From: Enterovibrio norvegicus FF-33 | GTDB lineage: Bacteria; Pseudomonadota; Gammaproteobacteria; Enterobacterales; Vibrionaceae | Direction: 5' to 3' | Assembly: GCF_000286835.2 (NCBI RefSeq) | Contig: NZ_AJYD02000038.1 | Span: 2,836,284-2,900,283, forward strand | Length of the DNA: 64,000 nucleotides | Part shown: positions 36,660 through 47,380 of the stretch, piece by piece | How the letters are laid out: each line of letters opens with the position of its first letter | Position numbering within the stretch: position 1 is the first letter of the stretch | Program-made: the position numbers and the translations under genes | Notes under the pieces: model-generated | Database searches by the model: none | Told to the model about the DNA's origin: nothing | The model's input: the letters and a program-made list of their open reading frames with translations, nothing else

Positions 36660-38525
36660 ATGTCGAAGCAATCAGCACTGTTAACACAGCGACGCTTTCT
36701 TCCGTATTTCGTCACCCAAGCGTTTGGCGCATTTAATGATAATGTGTACAAGAATGTACTGCTGATATTGGTCGCCTTTGCTGCACCAGGCGCACTTGGT
36801 GTAAGCACCAATCTATTCATTAATCTCGCTGCTGGCTTGTTTATTCTGCCTTTTTTCCTTTTTTCCGCGTTTGCAGGAGAGCTGGCTGACAAATACGAAA
36901 AATCGCAATTTATCCGCATTGTTAAGTTGGTTGAAATCGCCATCATGAGCTTGGCAGCGGTCGCTTTTATCTTCGAAAGCTACATGCTCTTGCTTTTTCT
37001 TCTCTTTTTGATGGGCACACAATCAGCTTTCTTCGGGCCCGTGAAATATGCTTTGCTGCCTCAAACGCTCAAATCCAATGAACTCGTCTCGGGTAACGCC
37101 TTGGTCGAAACCGGCACCTTTCTGGCCATTTTGCTTGGCACGATTGTCGCGGGGGTCATCGCCAACCAATCCGATGCCAAATACCTTGCCGCATTCTCGG
37201 TGATACTGTTTGCTGCACTTGGGTATCTCAGTGCGCGTTATATTCCTAAGGCCAGTGCTGGTAACCCATCACTCAAGATTCGCTTTGCCCCTGTGCGCCA
37301 AATGAAAACCACCATGAGTATCGCGCACAAAGACAAAGTGGTGCTGCAATCCATTTTAGGGATCAGCTGGTTTTGGTTCTTAGGCGCCAGCTACCTCACC
37401 CAGTTTCCTAACTACGCCAAGCTGTATCTCGGTGGCAATGAAGCATCCGTCTCCTTCTTACTGACCTTGTTTTCCATTGGTATTGCACTCGGCTCATTGC
37501 TTTGCGACAAATTATCAGGGCACCGAATCGAACCGGGTATCGTGCCAATTGGCGCACTAGGGCTGACTGTTTTTGGGGCGCACCTGATGTTTTCGACGCC
37601 GGATGTTGCGCCGCACACTGACACTTTTCTCGGTTTCATCTCAGAGCCGTCTCTGTGGTGGGTGTTTATAGATTTATTGTTTATTGGTGTTTTTGGTGGG
37701 ATTTTCATTGTTCCGCTGTACGCCATGATGCAAAGTCGCGCCGAAGAAACGGAGCGCTCACAAGTCATTGCTGCCAATAATATCTACAATTCACTGTTCA
37801 TGGTGGTGAGTGCGATTCTCGCCATAGTGTTATTGGGTGTGATTGAACTCAGTATTCCCGCGTTCTTCTTCACGTTAGCCATGATGAACCTTGCAGTGGC
37901 GTTGTACGTTGGTAAACAGGTCCCCGTATTTGCACTTCGCTTTATCATTTGGGTGCTCAGCCACAGCGTTTACCGTGTCCAACACAAAAACTTGCAGCAT
38001 ATTCCCGAACAAGGAGGCGCATTGCTGGTCAGTAATCACGTCAGTTATGTCGATGCACTGCTACTCGCCGGAGCCTGTCCTCGCCCTATCCGCTTTGTGA
38101 TGGATGAAGATTATTACCACCTCCCTGTGTTGCACTATTTCTTTCGCACCACGCGCGTGATCCCTATCAAACTCACCAGCGGCTCTATTCGCTGTGCGCT
38201 TAATCAAGTCAAACAGCAATTGGAAGCCGGTGAACTTGTGTGCATTTTCCCTGAAGGGCAACTCACCTCTGACGGTGACATGCAGCCCTTTAAACGAGGG
38301 ATTGATTTGATCCTCAAGCAAACGCCCGTTCCCGTCATCCCTATTGCCCTAAAAGGCCTTTGGGGTAGCTATTTCAGCCGTGAAGGTGGACGCGCTTTAT
38401 TGAAGTTTCCAAGACTTTGTCGATCTAACGTGGAGGTTGTGGCGGGCTCGCCTGTTTCACCTTCAGAGGCGTCATCAGAACGGTTGTTCAATGACGTGAA
38501 AGCGTTGCGAGGAGATATCTGTTAA
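36660..38525 (+). CDS. LplT-like MFS / PlsC acyltransferase fusion
   Basis: 621-residue inner-membrane fusion. Residues 1 to about 420 are an MFS flippase similar to the lysophospholipid transporter LplT (FNDNVYKNVLLI opening). Residues about 440-600 are a PlsC/Aas-type acyltransferase with the catalytic HX4D at His460-Asp465 (SNHVSYVDA) and the FPEGQLTSDG motif. The acyl-ACP synthetase domain found at the C-terminus of full Aas and of three-domain fusions is absent. Likely role: flip lysophospholipid inward and re-acylate it using acyl-ACP supplied elsewhere. Preceded by a TetR gene; menE converges after 21 nt. Confidence 0.88.
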   Translation: MSKQSALLTQRRFLPYFVTQAFGAFNDNVYKNVLLILVAFAAPGALGVSTNLFINLAAGLFILPFFLFSAFAGELADKYEKSQFIRIVKLVEIAIMSLAAVAFIFESYMLLLFLLFLMGTQSAFFGPVKYALLPQTLKSNELVSGNALVETGTFLAILLGTIVAGVIANQSDAKYLAAFSVILFAALGYLSARYIPKASAGNPSLKIRFAPVRQMKTTMSIAHKDKVVLQSILGISWFWFLGASYLTQFPNYAKLYLGGNEASVSFLLTLFSIGIALGSLLCDKLSGHRIEPGIVPIGALGLTVFGAHLMFSTPDVAPHTDTFLGFISEPSLWWVFIDLLFIGVFGGIFIVPLYAMMQSRAEETERSQVIAANNIYNSLFMVVSAILAIVLLGVIELSIPAFFFTLAMMNLAVALYVGKQVPVFALRFIIWVLSHSVYRVQHKNLQHIPEQGGALLVSNHVSYVDALLLAGACPRPIRFVMDEDYYHLPVLHYFFRTTRVIPIKLTSGSIRCALNQVKQQLEAGELVCIFPEGQLTSDGDMQPFKRGIDLILKQTPVPVIPIALKGLWGSYFSREGGRALLKFPRLCRSNVEVVAGSPVSPSEASSERLFNDVKALRGDIC

Positions 38526-38546
38526 GGCTAACTTGCCTAAGCAAGC

Positions 38547-39911
38547 TTAATCCATCAACTGCTGGTTCAGCCAATCTGACAGTGCTTTACGAGACACTTT
38601 AATGCCCGACGCCAAGAGATGTGTTGGCAGCACAAAAACACGTTGCGGGCACTGATACGGTGGCACCTGCATTTTCGCCCATGTCAAAAAATCCTGCGCG
38701 TCGCACTCCCCTTCGATCAGCACCACAGGCACTTGCCCCCACGCTTTGTGTGCAACCGGTAGGATAAAAAGCTGAGTCACCCCATTAAAAGCACTGAGTA
38801 TTCGTTCCACCGTTTCTGGCTGAACGTTTTCGCCACCGCATATAAACATATTGTCTAAGCGGCCTATGATTTGAAGATCTGGTCGCCGACGCCCTTCAAC
38901 ACGCCAACTAGCTTTGTCTTTGGTCTGAAACCAATCCTCGGTTAACGGGACCAATTCGCCATGAATCATGTAGCCCGGTGACAATGTTTTCCCTTTTACG
39001 CACACTTCGCCGTTTGGTGACACACTCAACGCTCGGTATGGCAGCGGCGATCCGACAGAGAAATGCCCATCGGCGCGCTTTGCCGTGATCGTCGATGCCA
39101 TCTCTGTCATGCCGTAGCCACACCAACAGCGAATGCCTTGTTTCTCGGCCAGATCAACCCAGTATTGAGGGATCACTGCGCCGCCAAGCAAGACAGAATG
39201 CAAGCTTGCAGGCTTGCCAGCCATGACAAGGCGTTCAAGTTGTGTCGGCACTAGCGATGCGTGGGTCGCACCATTTAACGCCGTCATAAGCTTTTCACCG
39301 CGCGTATCAGCAATTTTTAGCGTTGCGCCTTGCGCTAGCCAACGCCAGACAATGGCAAGGCCTGAGATATGAAAAAGTGGAAGAGACAGTAACCAGCAGT
39401 CAGCAGATTCAAACGGCATGAGCGAAAACAGGCCTGTTGCACTGGCAAGGTGATTTTCTGCCGTATGAGCAACCGCTTTGGGTCTGCCACTGGAGCCGGA
39501 AGTCAGGGTTAACGTCAGACAACGCTGCGCGTCATAGTCAAACACTGGCGTGTTAACCGAGGTGTTCAGCATCATTCCACTTGGTGTCGTTACTAAGGAA
39601 TCAATACCAATATGGATTAGCAGATCGTTGCCCTCACGTTCTGGAAAAGCAGGATTGAGCATAAGCGTCGTCAAACCGCGCTGCCATGCGGCAAGCATCA
39701 GTACGAGGGTATCGTAATGATTATCGCTAGGGATGGCGATAGACACGCCAGCTTGCAACGAGACGTCGAAGTGAACGCTCGCAACGTCGGCGCAAAGCTG
39801 TCGCCAGCTTATTTCAACATCATCGCGCACAATGGCCGTCACATCAGGATACGTTGTCATCCAATGCTGCCACGGCCACTGCTCGAAACGGATCAGGCTG
39901 TTTGCTGCCAT
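38547..39911 (-). CDS. menE: o-Succinylbenzoate--CoA ligase
   Basis: Activates OSB to OSB-CoA in menaquinone synthesis. ANL-family adenylate-forming enzyme: [17 protein letters not shown]-loop motif, [11 protein letters not shown], and a C-terminal Lys-bearing hinge region [13 protein letters not shown]. From ATG 39911 the protein is 454 residues (E. coli 451) and overlaps the end of menC by 19 nt. The frame is open further upstream, but those 40 residues overlap menC and have no family support. Last gene of menFDHBCE. Confidence 0.94.
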   Translation of the reverse strand: MAANSLIRFEQWPWQHWMTTYPDVTAIVRDDVEISWRQLCADVASVHFDVSLQAGVSIAIPSDNHYDTLVLMLAAWQRGLTTLMLNPAFPEREGNDLLIHIGIDSLVTTPSGMMLNTSVNTPVFDYDAQRCLTLTLTSGSSGRPKAVAHTAENHLASATGLFSLMPFESADCWLLSLPLFHISGLAIVWRWLAQGATLKIADTRGEKLMTALNGATHASLVPTQLERLVMAGKPASLHSVLLGGAVIPQYWVDLAEKQGIRCWCGYGMTEMASTITAKRADGHFSVGSPLPYRALSVSPNGEVCVKGKTLSPGYMIHGELVPLTEDWFQTKDKASWRVEGRRRPDLQIIGRLDNMFICGGENVQPETVERILSAFNGVTQLFILPVAHKAWGQVPVVLIEGECDAQDFLTWAKMQVPPYQCPQRVFVLPTHLLASGIKVSRKALSDWLNQQLMD

Positions 39912-40885
39912 ACAAAGCTGCAATCGGTCAGGGAAGTCAGAGGCAACGCGCAGCCCGGCCAAGGGGTATCGAGTTGTGCACCAAACAAATCCACCGTATC
40001 TAAACCGGGAAGCGTGTCCGGTGTCAGCCAATGCGCAATGCGTGCCAGTTGATTCAAACCAAAGCTTGATTCAAGACTTGAACTTATCACCGCATCCATG
40101 CCCAATGCGTGAGCTTGCGAAACAAGACTTTTAACTGTGTGCAGGCTACCAACCAATGTCGGTTTGATGACAACGGCGCGAAGCCCCTCTGCTGCTGCCA
40201 GCGCAAAGCCGTCATCACGCACGGTTTCATCCCATGCCAGTGCAATCCCGGTTTCTTGCGCAAACACCAAACTTTCTTCCGGTGTTTGACAAGGCTCTTC
40301 CAAAAAAGCGATGCGGGAACGAAAAACAGGACTCACATACTTGGCAAACTGCCGAGCTTTTGTGGGTGTCCACTGACGGTTCGCATCAAGGCGCAGCATG
40401 AGATCGGGGATCGCTTCAAGGAACATGTTAACCACCATGCCATCGCGAATCGCCTCGTACATGCCCACTTTGATTTTCGCCACTTTCTGCCCCGGCATGT
40501 CAGCAAGCTTTTGTACCAACTCATCCGGATCGCCGCTGCACAAAGGGGCTGTTAGAAAGTTGCCCTGCTCAGGAAGCTGACCATCAAGCTCTGCCAGTGC
40601 CACTGAAAAGCCAAAGGCGACAGACGGATATAGCGCATTCCAATCAATCGATTTGTTGGCAAGCCAATCAGACAACACCTGCTCAATTTGCTTCGCGGCA
40701 TCGTCCACGGTTTCTTGACTGAACTCTGGCAAAGGCGCGATTTCACCACGCCCTAGTCGCCCATTATCACTCAGCTCAAGGATCAACCCCTCACGCGTTG
40801 CCAGACGGGTGTGACGTAAAATCACACCACTGTCCATCGGCAGCGAATAGCGATATATTTTCGCGTGTTTCATTGCCGCTACCAT
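39893..40885 (-). CDS. menC: o-Succinylbenzoate synthase
   Basis: Enolase-superfamily dehydratase forming OSB from SHCHC. Catalytic and metal residues are visible in order: KIKVG (catalytic Lys), LRLDANRQW (Asp ligand), FLEEPC (Glu ligand), DETVRD (Asp ligand), VVIKPTLVG (second catalytic Lys). 330 residues from ATG 40885, which overlaps the menB stop as TAATG; an internal ATG at 40873 is also possible (E. coli MenC 320). Confidence 0.95.
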   Translation of the reverse strand: MVAAMKHAKIYRYSLPMDSGVILRHTRLATREGLILELSDNGRLGRGEIAPLPEFSQETVDDAAKQIEQVLSDWLANKSIDWNALYPSVAFGFSVALAELDGQLPEQGNFLTAPLCSGDPDELVQKLADMPGQKVAKIKVGMYEAIRDGMVVNMFLEAIPDLMLRLDANRQWTPTKARQFAKYVSPVFRSRIAFLEEPCQTPEESLVFAQETGIALAWDETVRDDGFALAAAEGLRAVVIKPTLVGSLHTVKSLVSQAHALGMDAVISSSLESSFGLNQLARIAHWLTPDTLPGLDTVDLFGAQLDTPWPGCALPLTSLTDCSFVWQQTA

Positions 40886-41751
40886 TATGGGTTGCGCGGG
40901 AATTTATCGAAATCAGGGCGACGCTTTTCGTTAAACGCGTTGCGTCCTTCCTGACCTTCTTCAGTCATATAGAACATCATGGTCGCATTGCCCGCCAATT
41001 CTTGTAGACCAGCTTGGCCATCACAGTCCGCATTCAGCGCGGCTTTCAAGCAGCGCAGCGCCATTGGGCTGTGTTGTAACACTTCACGACACCAGCGAAC
41101 GGTTTCACGCTCAAGCTCTGCATAGGGCACGACATGGTTAACCAGCCCCATATCCAACGCTTCTTGCGCATCATAGAAGCGGCACAGGAACCAAATTTCA
41201 CGCGCTTTTTTCTGGCCCACAATGCGAGCCATGTAAGACGCCCCCCAGCCACCGTCAAACGACCCCACTTTCGGGCCAGTTTGGCCAAACTGCGCGTTGT
41301 CTGCTGCTATAGTCAGGTCACACATCATGTGAAGCACATGACCGCCGCCAACCGCATAACCGGCGACAGCGGCGATAACCGGTTTCGGGCAGGTGCGGAT
41401 TTGACGTTGGAAATCCAACACGTTTAAGTGGTGGGTGCCTTGGTCATCACGGTAGCCGCCGTAGTCGCCACGAATTTTCTGATCGCCGCCTGAACAAAAC
41501 GCATGCTCACCTTGGCCTGTCAGCACAATGACGCCCACTTTCTCGTCATAACGCGCATCCGCTAACGCTTTGATCATTTCGTTGACAGTTTGAGGACGAA
41601 ACGCATTACGCACTTCCGGACGGTTGATGGTAATGCGCGCAATACCGTCAACAGACTTATGAAACAGAATATCTTCATAGCCTTCAGAGCAGTCATTCCA
41701 CTCTACCGATGCATAGAGTTCTTGTTCGGTTAAACCTGTTGTTATCGCCAT
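40885..41751 (-). CDS. menB: 1,4-Dihydroxy-2-naphthoyl-CoA synthase
   Basis: Crotonase-fold ring-closing enzyme. 288 residues (E. coli 285). Motifs: [15 protein letters not shown] (oxyanion and flexible loop), [19 protein letters not shown], and [13 protein letters not shown], all diagnostic of MenB. ATG 41751 has GGAAGC upstream. Situated between menH and menC; a 29-nt gap separates it from menH, the loosest junction in this operon. Confidence 0.97.
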   Translation of the reverse strand: MAITTGLTEQELYASVEWNDCSEGYEDILFHKSVDGIARITINRPEVRNAFRPQTVNEMIKALADARYDEKVGVIVLTGQGEHAFCSGGDQKIRGDYGGYRDDQGTHHLNVLDFQRQIRTCPKPVIAAVAGYAVGGGHVLHMMCDLTIAADNAQFGQTGPKVGSFDGGWGASYMARIVGQKKAREIWFLCRFYDAQEALDMGLVNHVVPYAELERETVRWCREVLQHSPMALRCLKAALNADCDGQAGLQELAGNATMMFYMTEEGQEGRNAFNEKRRPDFDKFPRNP

Positions 41752-41780
41752 AATGCTTCCATTAATTCATCAATTAAATG

Positions 41781-42638
41781 TCAAATCAGCCTTTTTACGT
41801 GCTGGCTAAACAGCGCTGGCTGTTCAGTATGAATATTGTGTCCAGCGTTTGGGATGGTAAAAAATGCGAATCCCGAATACTTCGCCAGTGCAGCAAACTT
41901 GTGGTCGTTCTCGCCACACAAATAATAAAGCGGCAACCCGCTGTTTTTCAGTGCTTGCGATAATATCGGCTGCTTAGCTAACGATGTAGCACGCAACATA
42001 CTGGCCACTTTGACTCCGAGGTTATCACTGCGAATAGCCACCAAACTTTGTTTTTGCTCATGATTTAGTGAGGAAAAGACAGCTTGTTGATACCAATCCT
42101 GAAGCACATCAACAATGGGCTCCTGCTCAAATCGCGCGGCCCATCGCGCATCATGGTCTTTTCTTGCTGCCCGCTCTTGAATGGGCAACCCTGTATGGCC
42201 GCTTTCAATGATGAGTCCCGCCAACCTTGCATCACCTTCGCCAACGCTCTCTCGCTGTACGGCAGACAAATACATGGCAAGGCGCGCGCCAAGAGAATAG
42301 CCAATCAGCCAAAACGGTTGATGAAGATGATATTGAATGGTTGTCGCAATCAACACGCAGGTATCGTCAAAGCCGGCAACATCAATGTGCTGGCTCTCTC
42401 CATGGCCGGGGAGGTCAATGGTTAGGCAGGTGAAATCATTGCCGAGCGCGTCGATCACGTCTTGCCAATCTTTCCCGTTACCCAGCAGACCGTGAAGAAA
42501 CACTAACGCATGCTTGTCTTTCGCATTGCCTGACGGTGAAGACAACAAGCGAGCAGACAATACAGACGCAGAAACGGGTTGTGCTCCAATTGAAGGTAAA
42601 GACGAATCCTCAGAAAAGATGGGCATGTGCAATGACAT
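41781..42638 (-). CDS. menH: SHCHC synthase (MenH), alpha/beta hydrolase
   Basis: Eliminates pyruvate from SEPHCHC to give SHCHC. Alpha/beta-hydrolase fold with LVFLHGLLGNGKDWQ (oxyanion), IDLPGHGES, nucleophile Ser in GYSLGAR and a C-terminal catalytic His in GHNIHTEQP. From ATG 42638 it is 285 residues, longer than E. coli MenH (252) because of an N-terminal extension of about 40 residues of low complexity; ATG 42626 is an alternative. It overlaps the end of menD by 29 nt. Confidence 0.92.
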   Translation of the reverse strand: MSLHMPIFSEDSSLPSIGAQPVSASVLSARLLSSPSGNAKDKHALVFLHGLLGNGKDWQDVIDALGNDFTCLTIDLPGHGESQHIDVAGFDDTCVLIATTIQYHLHQPFWLIGYSLGARLAMYLSAVQRESVGEGDARLAGLIIESGHTGLPIQERAARKDHDARWAARFEQEPIVDVLQDWYQQAVFSSLNHEQKQSLVAIRSDNLGVKVASMLRATSLAKQPILSQALKNSGLPLYYLCGENDHKFAALAKYSGFAFFTIPNAGHNIHTEQPALFSQHVKRLI

Positions 42639-44397
42639 CAAAAAGGGCTTTCACATCACGTCCGCACTCACCTTCGGGCACGGTTAATTCCATTACCGTG
42701 GTGCCGTTTTGCGTTAAAGCTTCAAGGCACGCATAACGCGCTTCAAGCAACGAAGTCGGACGGAGGTAGTTAAGACCAAACATGGCTGCAGCATGAGAAA
42801 ATTCGACGCCATGGGGCATACGATAATAGGCGTCTTTTTTAGCATCCGGCACGGGCAACATATCGAAAATTCCGCCGCCGTTGTTGTTGACAACCACTAT
42901 CACCAGCGGCAGAGGATTACGCGCCAGCAAGGCCAAGCTGTTCAGATCGTATAACGCGGACGTATCACCAAGCACACACAGCATCGGACGTTGACGCGTT
43001 CGCTGAACTCCCGCTGCCGTAGCAATCAAACCATCAATGCCTGATGCGCCACGATTGGCAAACACAGTGACATCCGGCAAGCAGCAGCACATATCCAGAA
43101 GACGGATTGCCATGCTGTTGCCAACAAAAAGATCGGTCTCTGACGTCAACCAATGAGCAAAATCGGTAGCAAACGTTTTTTCAGAAAGCGTATTGGACGC
43201 TTCACATTGCTGGCGAAGCAGTGCGAGGTATTTATTGCTCGCGACGGCCAGTGATTTCGCCCAGTTTTTTCCCGCCACGTTGGCATCTAAAGCGACCAGA
43301 TCTTGTGCGAGCGCATCCGCAACTTGCAAGGACCTAGCGACAATACGATATGCCGGCTTGTGCGACGGGTCGAGTCTGCCGGGGTGCTCATCCACCAGCC
43401 AGTATTCCCCAGCAAAAGATGAGATGAATTGGCCAAGGCGTTTTGATACCAAGCGAGCGCCAAACTGCACCACGCATTCCGCCTGATTGAGTACGGATAC
43501 GCAGTCTGGGTTTTGCAGCCAAACGTCAAAGCCCGCAAACTCGGAGCCTTGCCCCGCTTGGGGATCACACAATAACGGCCAGCCTAATTGTTCGGCCAAC
43601 CTTTGTATGGCGTGGCGATCGGCTTGCGTCATCCGACCCGCAATCAACACGCCTTTTTTGTGTTGCAAGGTTTGCCATTGCGTTAGCGCGGTATCAAGCG
43701 AGGTGGATGTCTTAGAAAACGTCAGATAAGGCTTATCACCCGTTAGCCAGGTTTGTATCGGCGCAAGATAACGACCTGCATCATCGACATTGCCATAAAG
43801 CGGCTCAGGAAACGGACAGTTGATATGCAAACTGCCGCCATTCACGGCCTGATGATGTAATTTTTCACTTACCAGCGAAAGCAGCCAGCCCGGCGCGATG
43901 CTTTCAGTGGGGCTGGGCAAATCAGCAAAGCCATCGGCATGTTCACCGAAGATCGCTTTCTGGCTGATAGCTTGATTCGCACCGCACTGGATCAGTTCTG
44001 CGGGGCGATCTGCTGTCAATAAAATGAGTTTTTCGCGAGTAAGACGACTTTCAGCCACGGCGGGTAACAAGTTAGCCACGGCGGTGCCTGAGGTGACAAT
44101 CACCGCAACAGGACGGCTCGATGCTTTAGCAAGGCCGAGCGCAAGAAAGCCCAAGCCTCGTTCATCAAAATGCGTATGTAAGGTAACGCTCTTGCCATCT
44201 TGGCGTAATTGTTCAGCTTCAAGGGTCAGTGGCGTCGAGCGAGAACCCGGCGCAATACAAATATCAACGACGCCAGCGCGATGCAGGGCTGTCAGAATAA
44301 GACGAGACCAGATCCGGTTTAACGTGACCTGGTTTAACGCCGTTGTGTTCGAAGAAGCCGTGTTTTCAGAGGCCATGTTTGCAGAAGCTGAATTCAT
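42610..44397 (-). CDS. menD: SEPHCHC synthase (MenD)
   Basis: Thiamine-diphosphate enzyme joining 2-oxoglutarate to isochorismate. N-terminal pyrimidine-binding domain with CIAPGSRSTPLTLEA and VTSGTAVANLLPAVAE; C-terminal ThDP motif GDTSALYDLNSLALL ... NNNGGGIFDMLP. 595 residues from ATG 44397 (E. coli 556); the first about 20 residues are Ser/Asn/Ala-rich and may be dispensable. ATG overlaps the menF stop as ATGA, favouring this start. Confidence 0.96.
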   Translation of the reverse strand: MNSASANMASENTASSNTTALNQVTLNRIWSRLILTALHRAGVVDICIAPGSRSTPLTLEAEQLRQDGKSVTLHTHFDERGLGFLALGLAKASSRPVAVIVTSGTAVANLLPAVAESRLTREKLILLTADRPAELIQCGANQAISQKAIFGEHADGFADLPSPTESIAPGWLLSLVSEKLHHQAVNGGSLHINCPFPEPLYGNVDDAGRYLAPIQTWLTGDKPYLTFSKTSTSLDTALTQWQTLQHKKGVLIAGRMTQADRHAIQRLAEQLGWPLLCDPQAGQGSEFAGFDVWLQNPDCVSVLNQAECVVQFGARLVSKRLGQFISSFAGEYWLVDEHPGRLDPSHKPAYRIVARSLQVADALAQDLVALDANVAGKNWAKSLAVASNKYLALLRQQCEASNTLSEKTFATDFAHWLTSETDLFVGNSMAIRLLDMCCCLPDVTVFANRGASGIDGLIATAAGVQRTRQRPMLCVLGDTSALYDLNSLALLARNPLPLVIVVVNNNGGGIFDMLPVPDAKKDAYYRMPHGVEFSHAAAMFGLNYLRPTSLLEARYACLEALTQNGTTVMELTVPEGECGRDVKALFDVIAHAHLF

Positions 44398-45710
44398 CCT
44401 GCTCGTTTCTCCAAGGTGGAATCAGGGATAGGTGTGAGCAGGCTTAAAAGTGTCGACATTTTGCGGTCCAACTCTTTCCACTCGCTCTCAGCCACAGAGC
44501 CTGGAACAATGCCCGCGCCTGCGAAAAGCTGCAAAGAATCCCCCATCATCAAAGCGCTTCGAATGGCGACGCAAAATTCGCTGCATTCTGCACTCAAATA
44601 CCCCACAGACCCGCTATACCAACCACGAGCAAACGGTTCGTTCTCCACAATAAACGCCACCGCGTCTTCTCTCGGCAATCCTGCGATTGCAGCGGTCGGC
44701 TGCAACGTATCGAGCAAGGTTGCGCTCGACACACCTTTATTGAGCGATGCATCAATCGCGCGCTTTAGGTGCTGCACTTTGCGCAAGCGCACCAGATGAG
44801 GTGTTTTTTCAATGGTTAACGTCTGGCAATGCGAGGCCAGACGCGATGAAATGTCATCCACCACCAAACGGTTTTCATACACATTTTTGCTGTCATTAAG
44901 CAGCCATTTGGCCAGCGCAAGATCGTCTTCCGCACTCTTGCCACGACCAATCGTTCCCGCTAAAGCTTCCGTCGAGAGATCTTGCCCATGGCGGTTGAAC
45001 AGACGCTCTGGCGTTGATCCCACAAAGCAGTGTTTCTCGTCCAGCGCTAACATGAAATGGAAATTTGCGCGGTTCTGGTCGCGGCTGGCTTTAAGCAGTT
45101 GGGCGGCAGACACGGGGCGATCGAGCGATAATGAGGTTTTTCTCGCCAAGACCACTTTTTGCAGATCGGTTTGTTCGATGTGGGTCAGAGCACGATCAAT
45201 CATGGCAGACCAATCAGGGAACGACGGCGAATGCTCAGTAGACAGTATATGGCACTCTGGCGGAGACAATGTGGGGTGCGCCATGGTCACTTTTGACAAT
45301 GCAGCCTGTGTCTTCAGCAAGTCACCACCCAAATTAACCGTCAGTGTCCACGTGTCGTCCTGACGCGCAACTTCAATTTGCGGCAAGAAAAAGAAAGACT
45401 GCAAACAACGCTGATTGCGCGCGGTTCTACCGTCAAATGAACGGCCACCCCAAATACGTTGATTAGTCGATAACACGTTTTCCGCAGCAGCGGGATCGGT
45501 AAAGGTTTTCACTTGACCGAGCGCCATCACTTCTTCGCGACCGTCACGAGTTTGCCAGTAGAATTTGGGATAAATAGGTTGGGCATCCAGCCATTCAATC
45601 GGGTCGACCTCTTCAGGCCATGAAAAACACACCGAAAGCTGATGGGGGATCGGGGACAGTGTCGACAAGGAATCAACAAGCTGGGCTATCGCTTGGCTTA
45701 AATCGGTCAA
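44394..45710 (-). CDS. menF: Isochorismate synthase
   Basis: Opens menaquinone synthesis by converting chorismate to isochorismate. Chorismate-binding enzyme with LQKVVLARKTSL (catalytic Lys region), ALAGTIGRG and the C-terminal FAGAGIVPGSVAESEW-KELDRK. 438 residues (E. coli 431). First gene of the cluster; it likely carries the operon promoter in the 387-nt AT-rich gap upstream. Confidence 0.95.
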   Translation of the reverse strand: MTDLSQAIAQLVDSLSTLSPIPHQLSVCFSWPEEVDPIEWLDAQPIYPKFYWQTRDGREEVMALGQVKTFTDPAAAENVLSTNQRIWGGRSFDGRTARNQRCLQSFFFLPQIEVARQDDTWTLTVNLGGDLLKTQAALSKVTMAHPTLSPPECHILSTEHSPSFPDWSAMIDRALTHIEQTDLQKVVLARKTSLSLDRPVSAAQLLKASRDQNRANFHFMLALDEKHCFVGSTPERLFNRHGQDLSTEALAGTIGRGKSAEDDLALAKWLLNDSKNVYENRLVVDDISSRLASHCQTLTIEKTPHLVRLRKVQHLKRAIDASLNKGVSSATLLDTLQPTAAIAGLPREDAVAFIVENEPFARGWYSGSVGYLSAECSEFCVAIRSALMMGDSLQLFAGAGIVPGSVAESEWKELDRKMSTLLSLLTPIPDSTLEKRAG

Positions 45711-46097
45711 ACTAACCTCACTGAATACTCACAAAGTGCCCGATTCCTTGGGTATTGCTGTTTGCTGAAACTCACGGGTAAAAGACCCCGATTCAACCTC
45801 TGCTCACACCATGTTCCAAACATGCAGTATGATTTATGGGCAAAATATCACCAAAGTGGCTTTTTTTGCACCAACAGACGTCATTTCGCGACAAACTCGA
45901 TAATATTTCCTGTTGGAAACGCATTCTACAACCTTATTGATTGTGATGAAAACCGAATGTTCTAGCATAACGTATGGGTTTACTGGCATTAAATCACTGA
46001 TTTCTCTCTTTTTCGTTATTTATTACTATTAGCTACTTATATAAGCCTTTTCGTTAGTGTAATTTACTGCAAACACCAAAATTTAAGCTCAGGAATC
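45711..46097. promoter_or_regulatory. Divergent menF-alaA intergenic region
   Basis: 387 nt, AT-rich toward alaA. It separates two divergent units and must hold both promoters. I could not identify a convincing operator or a small gene. Confidence 0.5.
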
Positions 46098-47315
46098 ATG
46101 ATGCAAGATATCGGGATGTCGACCAAGCTGGATAATGTCTGTTACGACATTCGCGGGCCAGTGATGAAGCAGGCAAAGCGCCTTGAAGAAGAAGGCCACA
46201 AAATTCTAAAACTGAACATCGGCAACCCCGCCCCATTTGGCTTTGATGCACCAGATGAAATTCTGGTCGATGTGATCCGCAACCTGCCAACTTCTCAGGG
46301 ATATTGTGATTCCAAAGGCATTTATTCCGCCCGCAAAGCCGTGGTTCAGCATTACCAAAAACGCGGCATGCTCGATTTAGACGTTGAAGACGTTTACTTG
46401 GGTAACGGCGTGTCCGAATTGATCGTGATGTCAATGCAGGCACTGCTCAATAGCGGTGACGAATTGCTGGTTCCATCACCTGATTACCCACTGTGGACGG
46501 CGGCAGTGTCGCTGTCTGGCGGTAATCCAGTGCACTATATGTGTGATGAAGAATCGGATTGGTATCCCGATCTGGCCGATATCAAAGCCAAGATCACACC
46601 AAAAACCAAAGGGATTGTGTTGATCAACCCGAACAATCCGACGGGTGCCGTATATAGCAGAGATTTCTTGTTAGAAATCGCTGAGATCGCACGTCAGCAC
46701 AACCTGATTATTTTCTCTGACGAGATCTACGACAAGATCTTGTACGACGGCGCTCAGCATCACTCGATTGCGCCACTGGCACCGGATGTCTTCTGTGTCA
46801 CCTTTAGTGGCCTGTCTAAATCCTATCGCGTATGTGGTTTTCGCTCTGGCTGGATGATCCTGTCTGGGCCACTCCACAAAGCGACAAGCTACATTGCGGG
46901 ACTGGAAATGCTGTCTTCAATGCGCTTGTGTGCCAACGTACCGATGCAGCACGCCATTCAGACGGCGTTAGGCGGATATCAAAGCATTAACGAGCTGATC
47001 TTGCCCGGTGGTCGTCTGCTTGAACAGCGTGACAAAGCCCATGAACTGCTCAATCAAATTCCTGGCATCAGCTGTGTGAAGCCCAAAGGCGCACTGTATC
47101 TGTTCCCGAAAATTGATACTAAGCGCTACAAGATCTATGACGATGAAAAAATGATGCTGGATTTTCTGATGCAGGAAAAAGTATTGATGGTTCACGGCAC
47201 AGGCTTTAACTGGCCGAAACCAGACCACTTCCGTATCGTAACCTTGCCTCGTGTCGATGATTTAGAGCTGGCGATTGGTCGCTTTGAACGCTTCCTGTCG
47301 ACGTATAGTCAATAA
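46098..47315 (+). CDS. alaA: Alanine transaminase AlaA
   Basis: PLP-dependent glutamate-pyruvate aminotransferase, major alanine synthesis route. 405 residues, with nearly continuous similarity to E. coli AlaA (YfbQ): NVCYDIRGPV, NIGNPAPFGFDAPDEILVD, INPNNPTGAV, SDEIYDKILYDG and the Schiff-base Lys in SGLSKSYR. Two consecutive ATG codons at 46098 and 46101, AGGA just upstream; the second has better spacing. E. coli alaA is next to yfbR, which is also found near here. Confidence 0.96.
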   Translation: MMQDIGMSTKLDNVCYDIRGPVMKQAKRLEEEGHKILKLNIGNPAPFGFDAPDEILVDVIRNLPTSQGYCDSKGIYSARKAVVQHYQKRGMLDLDVEDVYLGNGVSELIVMSMQALLNSGDELLVPSPDYPLWTAAVSLSGGNPVHYMCDEESDWYPDLADIKAKITPKTKGIVLINPNNPTGAVYSRDFLLEIAEIARQHNLIIFSDEIYDKILYDGAQHHSIAPLAPDVFCVTFSGLSKSYRVCGFRSGWMILSGPLHKATSYIAGLEMLSSMRLCANVPMQHAIQTALGGYQSINELILPGGRLLEQRDKAHELLNQIPGISCVKPKGALYLFPKIDTKRYKIYDDEKMMLDFLMQEKVLMVHGTGFNWPKPDHFRIVTLPRVDDLELAIGRFERFLSTYSQ

Positions 47316-47333
47316 GAGCAAGAGATAGTATCG

Positions 47334-47369
47334 AAGGCCTAGGATTGCGGAAATGTGGTTCTAGGCCTT
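47334..47369. repeat. Inverted repeat AAGGCCTAG / CTAGGCCTT
   Basis: Nine-bp perfect arms around an 18-nt loop, starting 18 nt after the alaA stop. No T-run follows, so terminator activity is doubtful. It shares the CCTAG core with the tandem repeat just downstream. Confidence 0.7.
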
Positions 47370-47380
47370 GTCGCTCTATA

